From positions 496,001 to 560,000 of the forward strand of contig JASGHM010000001.1 of NCBI GenBank assembly GCA_047602365.1: a DNA stretch of 64,000 nt, given 5' to 3'. The stretch is from Piscinibacter sp047602365. Lineage in GTDB: Bacteria; Pseudomonadota; Gammaproteobacteria; Burkholderiales; Burkholderiaceae_C. Shown one piece after another: positions 29,821 to 38,932 of this stretch (its first letter is position 1; each line of letters starts with the position of its first letter). The position numbers were made by a program, and so were the translations under genes. The notes under the pieces were generated by a model, which worked only from the letters and a program-made list of their open reading frames with translations, searched no databases and had not been told where the DNA came from.

Positions 29821-31866
29821 ATGGAAACGACGTTGTTGAAGCGAACGGGGCGGTCGAAATCAGTATATGGGCGGCGCACGCTGTGGGCGGCGCTGCTTGG
29901 CGCGGCCCTGGTGGTGCCGCCGGCCGCCTGCGCGGCGCCAGGCGACAGCAGCATCGTCGAAGCCCGCGAAGCGCTGCGCAAGAAGGATCGCAACCGACTG
30001 GCCGCCGCCCGCACGGCCGCGATTGCCGCCAACCACCCGCTGGCGATGTGGGCCGACTACTTCGAGCTGAACAACCGCCTGGCCGAGGCGCAGCAGAGCG
30101 AGCTCGATGCCTTCTACGCGCGCTGGCCGTCCACCTACGTCGAGGACCGGCTGCGCAACGACTGGCTGCTCGAGCTCGGCCGACGCCGCGACTGGACCAA
30201 CTTCGCCGCCGAGTTCCCGCGCTTCCGCATGGCCGACGACCGCGAGGTCAGCTGCTACGCGCTGATGCTCGACCACCAGGCCGGCAAGGACGTCAAGGAC
30301 GACGCGCTGGCCGCCTGGCTGGCGCAGCGCGACGCCGACGACGGCTGCGCATTGATGGCCGCGACACTGACCGACGCGAAGAAGTTCGGCAGCGCCGAGT
30401 TGTGGCGCAAGACGCGCTTCGCGATGGACGCCGGCCGGCCGAAGGCGGCGCGCCAGGCGGCCGCGCTGGTCAGCGTGGCGGCGGCCAGCAGCGTCGGCGA
30501 GATGAGCGACAACCCGGCTCGTTACCTCGCGAAGACGGCCTCGGCGACCTCGCGCCCGGCCGCCGAGCTGGCGACGCTGGCGCTGATGCGGCTGGCCTCG
30601 AGCGACCCCGATGCCGCCTCGCTGCAGCTCAACGAACGCTGGGACAAGGCGCTGCCACCCGACCTGGCCGCCTGGGCCTGGGCGGCGGTGGCCAAGCAGG
30701 CGGCGCTGAAGCTGCTGCCTGACGCCAGCGAGCACTACCAGCGCGCCGCGCTGCGTGCCAGCCGCGGCGGCGCCGAACCCGACTGGCCGGACGAGACGCT
30801 GGCCTGGAAGGTGCGTGCTGCGCTGCGCGCCGACAACGGCCGCGGCCGCTGGCAGCAAGTGGTGCAGGCGATCAATGCGATGAGCGCCGAGCAGCAGCGC
30901 GACCCGACCTGGGTGTACTGGAAGGCGCGCGCGCTGCAGTCGCTGGCCGGCGGTTCGCAGGACGAGGAAGGCATGCGCAACCTGGCGCGCGAGATGCTCT
31001 CGGGCATCGCCGGGCGCATGCACTTCTACGGCAAGCTCGCCGCCGAGGACCTGGGCCAGCCGCTGACGCTGCCGCCGAAGCCGGCCGCACTCACCGCCGA
31101 GGAGACCGAGGCTGCGCAGAAGCATCCCGGCCTGACCCGTGCGCTGCAGCTGATCACGCTGGGCCTGCGCAGCGAAGGCGTGCGCGAGTGGAACTTCTCG
31201 CTGCGCGGCATGAACGACCGCGAGCTGCTGGCCGCGGCGCAGCGCGCCTGCGACGCCGAGGTCTGGGACCGCTGCATCAACACCAGCGACCGCACCCGCG
31301 AGGAGATCGACCTCGACCAGCGTTTCCCGATGCCATTCCGTGCCGACGTGCAGGCCCGCGCGAAGGACATCGGCCTCGACCCGGCCTACGTCTACGGCCT
31401 GATCCGCCAGGAGTCGCGCTTCGTGATGGACGCGCGCTCCAGCGTCGGCGCCAGCGGGCTGATGCAGATCATGCCGGCCACCGCGCGCTGGACGGCACGC
31501 AAGATCGGCCTCGAGTACACGCAGGAGATGATCACCGACCGAGACGTCAACCTGCGCCTGGGCACCAACTACCTGAAGCTGGTGCTCGACGACTTCGGCG
31601 GCTCGCAGGCGATGGCGGCGGCGGCCTACAACGCCGGGCCGAGCCGGCCGCGGCGCTGGCGCGAAGGGCCGGCACTCGAGCCGGCGATCTGGGCCGAGAA
31701 CATCCCGTTCAACGAGACGCGCGACTACGTCAAGAAGGTGCTCAGCAACGCGACCTACTACGCCGCCATCATCAGCGGCCAGACGCCGTCGCTGAAGGCG
31801 CGCCTGGGCGCGAAGATCGGCCCGCGCGACCCGGCGGCGCCGGCGTCCGACAAGGACCTGCCCTGA
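29821..31866 (+). CDS. slt: Soluble lytic murein transglycosylase (Slt70-like)
   Basis: A 681-residue periplasmic enzyme. A signal sequence (WAALLGAALVVPPAACAA, to about residue 40) is followed by a long alpha-superhelical U domain rich in Ala/Leu repeats (about 45-500). The C-terminal SLT domain has catalytic Glu in YGLIRQESRFV near residue 535 and the markers GASGLMQIMPATA and AAAAYNAGPSRP. It cleaves peptidoglycan between MurNAc and GlcNAc, releasing 1,6-anhydro-muropeptides, the same product family recycled by AmpD (58285). A Cys at the signal end (AACAA) could make it a lipoprotein. Confidence 0.94.
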   Translation: METTLLKRTGRSKSVYGRRTLWAALLGAALVVPPAACAAPGDSSIVEAREALRKKDRNRLAAARTAAIAANHPLAMWADYFELNNRLAEAQQSELDAFYARWPSTYVEDRLRNDWLLELGRRRDWTNFAAEFPRFRMADDREVSCYALMLDHQAGKDVKDDALAAWLAQRDADDGCALMAATLTDAKKFGSAELWRKTRFAMDAGRPKAARQAAALVSVAAASSVGEMSDNPARYLAKTASATSRPAAELATLALMRLASSDPDAASLQLNERWDKALPPDLAAWAWAAVAKQAALKLLPDASEHYQRAALRASRGGAEPDWPDETLAWKVRAALRADNGRGRWQQVVQAINAMSAEQQRDPTWVYWKARALQSLAGGSQDEEGMRNLAREMLSGIAGRMHFYGKLAAEDLGQPLTLPPKPAALTAEETEAAQKHPGLTRALQLITLGLRSEGVREWNFSLRGMNDRELLAAAQRACDAEVWDRCINTSDRTREEIDLDQRFPMPFRADVQARAKDIGLDPAYVYGLIRQESRFVMDARSSVGASGLMQIMPATARWTARKIGLEYTQEMITDRDVNLRLGTNYLKLVLDDFGGSQAMAAAAYNAGPSRPRRWREGPALEPAIWAENIPFNETRDYVKKVLSNATYYAAIISGQTPSLKARLGAKIGPRDPAAPASDKDLP

Positions 31867-31871
31867 GCGCC

Positions 31872-32831
31872 ATGCGCGAGAACATTCTCGTCCTCGGCGG
31901 CACCGGCTTCGTCGGCCGCAGTGTCTGCGAGAAGCTGGTCGAGCGCAGCGGCGGGGCCGGCGGCCGCATCGTCGTGCCGACACGGCATGTCGGCCACGGC
32001 CGGCACCTGCAGATGCTGCCCACCGTGCAGCTGGTGCCGGCGAACCTGTACGACGACGCGCAGCTGGCACGGCTGGTGGCCGGCAGCGACGCGGTGATCA
32101 GCCTCGTCGCGGTGCTGCACGGCGACGTGCAGCGCTTCCGCCAGGTGCACGAGGAACTGCCACGGCGCCTTGCGCAGGCCTGCGTCGCGGCCGGCGTGCG
32201 GCGGCTGGTCCACGTCAGCGCGCTGGGCGTCGGCGAGAATGCGCCCAGCCTCTACCTGCGCTCGAAGGCAGCCGGCGAGAAGGCGCTGGCCGCTGCCGGG
32301 CTGGACCTGACGATCCTGCGGCCCTCGGTGATCTTCGGCGCGCACGACCGGCTGCTCAACCTGTTCGCCTCGCTGCAGGCCATGGCCCCCGTGCTGCCGC
32401 TGGCCGGCGCCGATTCGCGCTACCAGCCGGTGTGGGTGGAGGACGTGGCCGGCGCCATCGTGCGCTGCCTCGACGACGACGGCACGATCGGCAAGACCTA
32501 CGAATGCACCGGCCCGGACGTGATGACGCTGCGCGAGCTCGTGCGGTTGGCCGGCCGCTGGGCCGGCCACGAGCGGCCGGTGATCGGCCTGCCGGCCGGC
32601 CTGGCCAGGCTGCAGGCGATGCTGATGGAGTGGCTGCCCGGCGAACCGCTGATCTCACGCGACAACCTCGCCTCGATGACGGTGCCCAGCGTGGCCAGCG
32701 GCACGCTGCCGGGCCTGGAGGCGCTGGGCATCCGCGCCAGTGCACTGGCGGCGGTCGCGCCGCGCTACCTCGCCGGCGGCCAGGGCGTCGCGCGGCTCGA
32801 CGCCTGGCGCGCCCGCGCACGGCGCGACTGA
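31872..32831 (+). CDS. NDUFA9-like complex I-associated NAD(P)H-binding protein (atypical SDR)
   Basis: A 319-residue protein with the N-terminal Rossmann motif ILVLGGTGFVGRSVCEKL and, further on, RRLVHVSALG, YLRSKAAGEKAL, LTILRPSVIFG and YQPVWVEDVAGAIVRCL. This pattern is typical of the bacterial NAD-epimerase/NDUFA9 group that lacks a full catalytic Tyr-x-x-x-Lys. It may be a structural or assembly factor linked to quinone respiration or a quinone reductase; the substrate is unknown. It begins 5 bases after slt, so it is co-transcribed. Confidence 0.88.
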   Translation: MRENILVLGGTGFVGRSVCEKLVERSGGAGGRIVVPTRHVGHGRHLQMLPTVQLVPANLYDDAQLARLVAGSDAVISLVAVLHGDVQRFRQVHEELPRRLAQACVAAGVRRLVHVSALGVGENAPSLYLRSKAAGEKALAAAGLDLTILRPSVIFGAHDRLLNLFASLQAMAPVLPLAGADSRYQPVWVEDVAGAIVRCLDDDGTIGKTYECTGPDVMTLRELVRLAGRWAGHERPVIGLPAGLARLQAMLMEWLPGEPLISRDNLASMTVPSVASGTLPGLEALGIRASALAAVAPRYLAGGQGVARLDAWRARARRD

Positions 32832-32835
32832 GCCG

Positions 32836-32870
32836 GGCGCGCATGCGCGCCGCGCATCGCGGCGATGCGC
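32836..32870 (+). terminator. Paired GC palindromes after the NDUFA9-like gene
   Basis: A perfect 16-base palindrome, GGCGCGCATGCGCGCC (32836-32851), is followed by the hairpin GCGCATCGC-G-GCGATGCGC (32852-32870). They start 4 bases after the stop. No T-run follows. They could terminate or stabilise the slt transcript. Confidence 0.45.
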
Positions 32871-32935
32871 CAACCTCATCCACGGCCGCCTCCCAGGCGG
32901 CTAGCATGGCAGGCCACTGACTCACGAGGTCCGCG

Positions 32936-33616
32936 ATGCAGCTCTACGTCGGCAACAAGAACTACTCGTCCTGGTCGATGCGCCCCTGGGTGCTGATGAA
33001 GCAGGCCGGCATCCCCTTCGAGGAGAAGATGCTGCGCTTCGATGCCTTCAGCCCCGACTCGAAGTTCAAGACCGAACTCGCGCGCCTGACACCGGCGGCG
33101 CGCGTGCCGGTGCTGGTCGACGACGGCCTGGCGGTGTGGGACACGCTGGCCATCGCCGAGTACCTGGCCGAGCGCTTCCCCGACAAGAAGCTGTGGCCGG
33201 CGGACAGCCGGGCGCGTGCCCGCGCGCGCAGCGTCTGCGCCGAGATGCACTCGGGCTTCGGCGCGCTGCGCAGCCATTTCACGATGAACATCGAGGCCAG
33301 CCTGCCGGATGTCGGCGCCAGGGTGCTGGCCGAGCAGCCCGGCGTGCGCGCTGACATCGAACGCCTGGTGCAGATGTGGAGCGAGCTGCTGCGCGAGCAC
33401 GGCGGGCCGCTGCTGTTCGGCGAGTTCACGATCGCCGACGCCTACTTCGCGCCGGTGGTGATGCGTTTCGCGACCTACGCGCCGCCGCTGCCGGCCGAGG
33501 TGACGGCCTACATGGCGCGCGTGCAGGCCCTGCCCGGCGTGGCCGCGTGGATCGGGGACGCGCTGGCCGAGCAGGATTTCCTCGACTTCGAGGAACCCTA
33601 CCGCAAGCACCGCTGA
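32936..33616 (+). CDS. Glutathione S-transferase family protein
   Basis: A 226-residue GST. The N-terminal thioredoxin-like domain shows YVGNKNYSSWSMRPWVLMKQAG, where the Ser/Tyr pair is the likely glutathione-activating site, then ARVPVLVDDGLAVWDTLAIAEYLAE. The C-terminal helical domain holds FGEFTIADAYFAPVVMRF with the N-capping Thr-Ile-Ala-Asp. This YSSWSxRPW subgroup is a bacterial class of uncertain substrate. It is monocistronic or leads into cca 53 bases downstream. Confidence 0.93.
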   Translation: MQLYVGNKNYSSWSMRPWVLMKQAGIPFEEKMLRFDAFSPDSKFKTELARLTPAARVPVLVDDGLAVWDTLAIAEYLAERFPDKKLWPADSRARARARSVCAEMHSGFGALRSHFTMNIEASLPDVGARVLAEQPGVRADIERLVQMWSELLREHGGPLLFGEFTIADAYFAPVVMRFATYAPPLPAEVTAYMARVQALPGVAAWIGDALAEQDFLDFEEPYRKHR

Positions 33617-33669
33617 GCGGCAGCGCGACAGCCGGCGAGCGCCAGGATGCGGCGCATACACTGCGCCGC

Positions 33670-34891
33670 ATGAAGGTGTACCTGGTCGGTGGCGCGGTGC
33701 GCGATCAGTTGCTCGGCCGCGCCGGCGGCGATCGTGACTGGGTCGTCGTCGGCGCCACGCCGGCGGAGATGCTGGAGGACGGCTACCAGCCGGTCGGCCG
33801 CGACTTCCCGGTCTTCCTGCACCCGCAGAGCGCACGAGGAATACGCCCTCGCGCGCACCGAGCGCAAGACGGCGCCGGGCTACCATGGCTTCGTCGTCCA
33901 CGCCGCACCCGAGGTCACGCTGGACGAGGACCTGGCGCGCCGCGACCTGACGATCAATGCGATGGCGCGTGATGCCGACGGCACGCTGGTCGACCCGCAC
34001 GGCGGCCAGCGCGACCTCGCACAGCGCGTGCTGCGCCACGTCTCGCCGGCCTTCGCCGAGGACCCGGTGCGCATCCTGCGGCTGGCGCGCTTCGCCGCGC
34101 GCCTGCCCGAGTTCACGGTCGCACCCGAGACCGTCGCGCTGATGCGCGGCATGGTCGAGGCCGGCGAGGTGGATGCGCTGGTGGCCGAGCGTGTCTGGCA
34201 GGAGCTGTCGCGCGGCCTGATGGAGCCCCGGCCCAGCCGCATGTTCGAGGTGCTGCGCGAGTGCGGTGCGCTGCGCCGCGTGTTGCCCGAGGTCGACCGC
34301 CTGTGGGGCGTGCCGCAGCGGCCCGAGCACCACCCCGAGGTCGACACCGGCGTGCACCTGATGCTGGTGCTGGACATGTCCGCGCGACTGGCGACGAGCC
34401 TCGCGGTGCGCTTCGCCTGCCTGTGCCACGACCTCGGCAAGGGCACGACACCCGCCGACGTGCTGCCGCGCCACATCGGCCACGAAGTGCGCAGCGAGAA
34501 GTTGCTGCGCGCGCTGTGCGAACGCTGGAAGGTGCCGACCGACTGCCGCGAGCTGGCCGAGGTGGTGGCACGCGAGCACGGCAACGTACACCGCAGTGGC
34601 GAACTGAATGCGGCGGCGCTGCTGCGGCTGCTCGAACGCTGCGACGCGCTGCGCCGGCCGGAGCGCTTTGCCGAGGCCCTGCTCGCCTGCGAGTGCGACG
34701 CACGCGGTCGGCTCGGCAAGGACGACGAGCCCTACCCGCAGCGCCCTCGCCTGGCGGCCGCGCTGCAGGCCGCGCTGGCGGTGGCCACGGCGCCGATCGC
34801 CGAGGCGGCAGCGGCCCGCGGCCTGAAAGGGCCGGCGATCGGCGACGCGGTGCGCGACGCGCGCGTCCGCGCGATCGCAGACGTGGTCTAG
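33670..34891 (+). pseudogene. cca: Multifunctional CCA tRNA nucleotidyltransferase, one-base frame break
   Basis: It adds or repairs the 3' CCA of tRNAs. The N-terminus MKVYLVGGAVRDQLLG with GDRDWVVVGATP holds the nucleotidyltransferase metal site. The frame breaks at about 33832, where an extra G precedes CAC-GAG-GAA; the next frame continues HEEYALARTERKTAPGYHGF and RRDLTINAMARD, and further on an HD domain (CHDLGKGTTP) with phosphodiesterase-type motifs. Joined it is about 406 residues, the length of proteobacterial Cca with the C-terminal HD domain. CCA addition is essential or near-essential, so the break is probably a sequence error. Its stop overlaps the convergent DUF2905 stop. Confidence 0.92.
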
Positions 34892-35079
34892 ATCAACGCC
34901 CCGATCGCCATCGCGATCAAGCTCAGCAGCAGGCTGCTGGCGATCGGCAGGTGCCACTCGCGGCCGCGGAAGCGGAAGCTGAAGTCACCCGGCAGCCGGC
35001 CCAGGCCGATGCGCTTGAGCCAGTCGGCCAGGCCCTGGAAGACCAGGAAGGCGAGCAGGAAGACGATCAGCCAGCGCAT
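34888..35079 (-). CDS. DUF2905 small membrane protein
   Basis: A 63-residue protein matching the DUF2905 pattern: an N-terminal helix (RWLIVFLLAFLVFQGL), the motif GLGRLPGDFSFRFRGREWHLPIASSLLLSL and a C-terminal helix. GxLPGDF is the family hallmark. The two helices suggest an inner-membrane hairpin. The function is unknown. It follows the MidA-like gene by 6 bases and converges with cca, overlapping its stop by 4 bases. Confidence 0.9.
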   Translation of the reverse strand: MRWLIVFLLAFLVFQGLADWLKRIGLGRLPGDFSFRFRGREWHLPIASSLLLSLIAMAIGALI

Positions 35080-35085
35080 CGTGAT

Positions 35086-36183
35086 CTACAGGGTGTGGCT
35101 GCGGTCGCCGTGGGCGAAGCCGAGCGGGTCGAGAGTGAGGCCCTTGGCCAGACCGATCACCTTGAACAACTCGCCCATCTCGTGCTCGGTGAGCAGCTTC
35201 TGCGCGTTCGCCGTGGTGCGCAGGTCGGCGCCTTGCAGCATCTCCATCAGGCCGCAGTTCATCAGGAAGCGCGCCTGCGTGGTGTAGCCGATCACGTCCA
35301 TGCCGGCGTCCTGCGCGGCCAGCGCGATGCCGGTGAAGTCGATATGGGCGGTGATGTCCTTGTCGCCGACCTCGGACAGCGGGTCGTCGTCGCTGCGGTG
35401 CGCCCGATGGCACATCAGCGTGCCGCCGCGGCGCTGCGGATGCCAGTACTCGTGCTCCGGAAAACCATAGTCGATGAAGAACGCGGCGCCGCGGCCCAGC
35501 CGCTCGGCCAGCGTGGCGACGAAGGCACGCGCCTGCGGGTGGATCTCGGTGACGGTGCCTGGCACGAACGGCGCGTCCAGCGGCGGGCGCTGCCCGGTGT
35601 CGCGGTCGGCCCAGGCGAAGCCGTCGGCGGTAGCCACCACACCACGCTCGAACCAGCGCTCGCCGTCGAAATGCAGCAGCTGCACCGGCATCGCGTCGAG
35701 CACCTCGTTGCCGACGACCACGCCGTCAAAGTGTTCCGGCAGGCGATCGACCCACACCACCTGCTCGCCGAACGCTGCGAGACGCTCGCGCTGGCGCTCG
35801 CGCAGCGACGCGGACAGCTCGACGATCGTGTAACGCCGCACCCGCTCGCCCAGCGCTTCCAGCAGCTGCGCCGCCAGCGCACCCGAGCCGGCGCCGAACT
35901 CCCACACCTCGCCGCTCTGCGCGGCGTCCAGCGCCTGCGCCAGCTGCCGCGCCAGCGCGCGGCCGAACAGCGGCGAGAGCTCCGGCGCGGTGACGAAATC
36001 GCTGCCCGACGCGGGCATCAGGCCGAACTTGCGGCTGTCGCGGCTGTAGTAGCCGAGGCCGGGCGCATACAGCGCCATCGCCATGAAGCGCTCGAAGCCG
36101 ATCCAGCCCCCTGCCTCGGCGATGGCCTCGCGGATGTGCCGGCGCAGGGCCGCCGATACACTGTCGCCCTCGTTCTGTTGCAT
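35086..36183 (-). CDS. MidA/NDUFAF7-family SAM-dependent methyltransferase
   Basis: A 365-residue class I methyltransferase of the DUF185/MidA group. The start used is ATG 36183 (MQQNEGDSV); ATG 36204 is possible. Key motifs are FMAMALYAPGLGYYS near residue 34, SDFVTAPELSPLFGRALA, the SAM-binding EFGAGSGALAAQLL, VVGNEVLDAMPV and FFIDYGFPEHEYWHPQRRGGTLMCH. The mitochondrial homologue methylates an Arg of complex I subunit NDUFS2; bacterial substrates are not settled. It diverges from the pteridine reductase-like gene, whose start codon overlaps the alternative start. Confidence 0.9.
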   Translation of the reverse strand: MQQNEGDSVSAALRRHIREAIAEAGGWIGFERFMAMALYAPGLGYYSRDSRKFGLMPASGSDFVTAPELSPLFGRALARQLAQALDAAQSGEVWEFGAGSGALAAQLLEALGERVRRYTIVELSASLRERQRERLAAFGEQVVWVDRLPEHFDGVVVGNEVLDAMPVQLLHFDGERWFERGVVATADGFAWADRDTGQRPPLDAPFVPGTVTEIHPQARAFVATLAERLGRGAAFFIDYGFPEHEYWHPQRRGGTLMCHRAHRSDDDPLSEVGDKDITAHIDFTGIALAAQDAGMDVIGYTTQARFLMNCGLMEMLQGADLRTTANAQKLLTEHEMGELFKVIGLAKGLTLDPLGFAHGDRSHTL

Positions 36184-36202
36184 TGCCGCATTGTAGGAAG
36201 CC

Positions 36203-36985
36203 ATGTCCCCCGCCCCGTCGGTCCGTCCCGTCGTGCTGGTCACCGGCGCCGCCCGTCGCATCGGGCGGATGATCGTGCTCGACCTGGCGGCGCATGGCCA
36301 CGACATCGCGCTGCACTGCCACCAGGTCTCGGACGAGGCGACCACGACGCTCGCCGAACTGCGTGCGCTCGGCGTGCGTGCCGAGGTGTTCGCCGCCGAT
36401 CTGGCCGACGAAGCCGCCTGCCGCGCACTGGTGCCGGCGGTGGCCGAGGCCTTCGGCCGCCTCGATGCGCTGGTCAACAACGCTTCGCGCTTCGCCCACG
36501 ACGATGCGGCGAGCTTCGGCCACGCCGAGATGGACGCCCACTGGCGCGTCAACACCGCGGCGCCCATCCTGCTGGCGCGTGCGCTGCACGCTCACCTGGC
36601 GGCACGCGGTGCCAGCGGCTGCGTCGTCAACCTGCTCGACCAGAAGCTCGACAACCCGAACCCCGACTACCTGTCGTACACGCTGTCGAAGGCCGCGCTG
36701 GCCAGCGCCACGGTGATGCTGGCGCAGGCGCTGGCGCCGCGGCTGCGCGTCTGCGGCGTGTCGCCGGGTGTGACGCTGCTGTCCGGCGAGATGAGCGAGG
36801 CCGACTTCGCCGCCGCCCACCGGCTGACGCCGCTGGAGCGCTCGTCGGCACCGGCCGACATCGCGCAGGCGGTGCGCTACCTGCTCGGCGCCGGCGCGGT
36901 CACCGGAACGACGCTGCTGGTCGACGGCGGCCAGCACCTGGTGCCGCAGCCGCGCGACGTGGCTTTCCTGGTCAGGGGCGCCTGA
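36203..36985 (+). CDS. SDR-family pteridine reductase / dihydromonapterin reductase-like (FolM/PTR1 type)
   Basis: A 260-residue SDR. The nucleotide-binding motif is VTGAARRIGRMI, the TGxxxRxG form typical of pteridine reductases rather than TGxxxGxG. NNASRFAHDD follows, then catalytic LSYTLSKAAL with Tyr-Lys near 157-161, and a terminal DGGQHLVPQPRDV. It likely reduces dihydro-pterins or folate with NADPH. FolB follows 2 bases later, supporting a folate/pterin role. It starts with ATG overlapping the opposite MidA-like start region. Confidence 0.88.
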   Translation: MSPAPSVRPVVLVTGAARRIGRMIVLDLAAHGHDIALHCHQVSDEATTTLAELRALGVRAEVFAADLADEAACRALVPAVAEAFGRLDALVNNASRFAHDDAASFGHAEMDAHWRVNTAAPILLARALHAHLAARGASGCVVNLLDQKLDNPNPDYLSYTLSKAALASATVMLAQALAPRLRVCGVSPGVTLLSGEMSEADFAAAHRLTPLERSSAPADIAQAVRYLLGAGAVTGTTLLVDGGQHLVPQPRDVAFLVRGA

Positions 36986-36987
36986 GC

Positions 36988-37386
36988 ATGGCCAGCCCGC
37001 TGCACGACCCGCGGCTGCTCGACTGCCGGCGCCTGTTCCTGCGCGACTACGAGGTGCGCATGAACATCGGCGCGCACGACTTCGAGAAGCGCGGCGAGCA
37101 GCGCGTGCTGATCAACGTCGAGCTCTACGTGCCGCTGGCGCTGTCGACGCCGCAGCGCGACGAGCTCGACGAAGTGCTCGACTACGACTTCATCCGCCGC
37201 GCGATCGTCGCGCGCATCGCGCGCGGCCATGTGCAGCTGCAGGAGACGCTGTGCGACGACGTGCTGGCGGTGATGCTGGCCCACCCCAAGGTGCGCGCCG
37301 CGCGCGTGTCGACCGAGAAACCCGATGTGTACCCCGACTGCGCCGCGGTCGGCTGCGAAGTCTTTGCGATGAAGGAAGCACCATGA
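36988..37386 (+). CDS. folB: Dihydroneopterin aldolase
   Basis: A 132-residue FolB/FolX-type enzyme: RLFLRDYEVRMNIGAHDFEKRGEQRVLINVEL at the N-terminus with the pterin-anchoring residues, and VLDYDFIRRAIVARI in the middle. It then shows ETLCDDVLAVMLAHP and a C-terminal VRAARVSTEKPDVYPDC with active-site Lys. It cleaves dihydroneopterin to 6-hydroxymethyl-dihydropterin and glycolaldehyde in folate synthesis. It is coupled to ttcA by a 4-base ATGA overlap. Confidence 0.93.
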   Translation: MASPLHDPRLLDCRRLFLRDYEVRMNIGAHDFEKRGEQRVLINVELYVPLALSTPQRDELDEVLDYDFIRRAIVARIARGHVQLQETLCDDVLAVMLAHPKVRAARVSTEKPDVYPDCAAVGCEVFAMKEAP

Positions 37387-38291
37387 GTGCCGTGCTCGAC
37401 GACCCCAAGGCTGCTGCGAAGCAGGCTCATGAGATCAACAAGCTCTCGAAGCGGCTGCACCGCCAGGTCGGCCAGGCGATCACCGACTTCAACATGATCG
37501 AGGACGGCGACAAGGTGATGGTCTGCGTCTCCGGCGGCAAGGACAGTTATGCGCTGCTCGACATCCTGATCAACCTGCGCCAGCGTGCGCCGGTCAAGTT
37601 CGAGCTGGTCGCCGTCAACCTCGACCAGAAGCAGCCCGGCTTCCCTGAGCATGTGCTGCCCGACTACCTGAAGAGCCTGGACATTCCGTTCCACATCGAG
37701 AACCAGGACACCTACTCGATCGTCAAGCGCCTGATCCCCGAGGGCAAGACGATGTGCAGCCTGTGCTCGCGGCTGCGCCGCGGCATCCTCTACCGCGTCG
37801 CTGGCGAGCTGGGCGCGACCAAGGTCGCGCTCGGCCACCACCGCGACGACATGCTGCAGACGCTGTTCATGAACATGTTCTTCGGCAGCCGGCTGAAGGG
37901 CATGCCGCCCAAGCTGGTCAGCGACGACGGCAAGAACATCGTGATCCGCCCGCTGGCCTACGTCGCCGAGCCCGATCTCGAGCGCTGGGCCGCGCACCGC
38001 CAGTTCCCGATCATCCCGTGCACGCTGTGCGGCAGCCAGGAGAACCTGCAGCGCGTGCAGATGAAGAAGATGCTGCGCGAGTGGGACCGCCAGTTCCCCG
38101 GCCGGCTGGACAACATCTTCACCGCGATGGGCAACATCGTGCCCTCGCACATGATGGACAAGAAACTCTATCCGTTCACGACGCTCCAAACGACCGGAGC
38201 CGTCAACCCCGACGGCGACCGCGCGTTCGACGAGGACGAGGACTGCGCGACCCCGGTCGCGCAGCCGATCCGCATCCAGCGCGACGACTGA
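37383..38291 (+). CDS. ttcA: tRNA 2-thiocytidine(32) synthetase
   Basis: A 302-residue PP-loop ATPase. The PP-loop is VCVSGGKDSYALLD near residue 49. The Fe-S-binding cysteines are in MCSLCSRLRRG (CxxC) and PCTLCGSQENLQR. GHHRDDMLQTLFMNMFFG and GNIVPSHMMD are further TtcA signatures. It thiolates C32 in several tRNAs. The C-terminus has an acidic tail (DEDEDCATPV). The start overlaps the folB stop. Confidence 0.96.
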   Translation: MSAVLDDPKAAAKQAHEINKLSKRLHRQVGQAITDFNMIEDGDKVMVCVSGGKDSYALLDILINLRQRAPVKFELVAVNLDQKQPGFPEHVLPDYLKSLDIPFHIENQDTYSIVKRLIPEGKTMCSLCSRLRRGILYRVAGELGATKVALGHHRDDMLQTLFMNMFFGSRLKGMPPKLVSDDGKNIVIRPLAYVAEPDLERWAAHRQFPIIPCTLCGSQENLQRVQMKKMLREWDRQFPGRLDNIFTAMGNIVPSHMMDKKLYPFTTLQTTGAVNPDGDRAFDEDEDCATPVAQPIRIQRDD

Positions 38292-38315
38292 CATCTCCCG
38301 TCACAGGAGGACCCG

Positions 38316-38915
38316 ATGATCCGCACCCTGAGCCTCCTGACCCTGACTGCCACGCTGGCCGGCTGCGCGGCGATGACCACGCTGAACAGCGAGGTGTCGA
38401 GCTACAGCGCCTGGCCGGCCGACCGCAAGGCGGGCACCTACAGCTTCGAGCGCCTGCCCTCGCAGCAGACGCGAGCCGAGCAGCAGCAGGTGCTGGAGGA
38501 CAGCGCACGCCGCGCGCTGGAGTTCGCCGGCTTCGCGCCCGCCGCGGACGGCCAGGCCAGCGAGTACGTGGTGCAGCTCGGCGCCCGTGTCAGCGCCACC
38601 GAGACCTACTACGACGATCCGTTCTGGTGGCGCGGAGGCCTGTACTCGCACCGCTTCACGCGGCCGTGGCCGCGCTACGGCGTCGGGGTCGGCTTCGGTG
38701 CCGGCATTCCGACGACCAACTACGAACGCGAGGTGGCGGTGTTGATCCGCGACCGCAAGAGCGGCCAGCCGCTGTACGAGACACGCGCCAGCAACGACGG
38801 CGGCTCGCCGTCGATCCGCTCGCTGCTGCCGGCGATGTTCGAGGCGGCGATGAAGGACTTCCCGGCCGGCAGCGTGACGCCGCGCCGCGTGACCACCGAG
38901 ATCACCACGCCCTGA
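38316..38915 (+). CDS. DUF4136 lipoprotein
   Basis: A 199-residue envelope protein. The lipobox LAGC (MIRTLSLLTLTATLAGCAA) predicts acylation at Cys18. The DUF4136 core shows the pattern YSFERLPSQQTRAEQ near residue 43 and EVAVLIRDRKSGQPLYETRA later. RBS AGGAGG precedes the ATG. DUF4136 proteins are periplasmic lipoproteins of unknown function, seen in many Gram-negatives. It follows ttcA by 24 bases and converges with the DUF6279 gene. Confidence 0.9.
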   Translation: MIRTLSLLTLTATLAGCAAMTTLNSEVSSYSAWPADRKAGTYSFERLPSQQTRAEQQQVLEDSARRALEFAGFAPAADGQASEYVVQLGARVSATETYYDDPFWWRGGLYSHRFTRPWPRYGVGVGFGAGIPTTNYEREVAVLIRDRKSGQPLYETRASNDGGSPSIRSLLPAMFEAAMKDFPAGSVTPRRVTTEITTP

Positions 38916-38932
38916 GGCGCCGGCAGCGCGGC

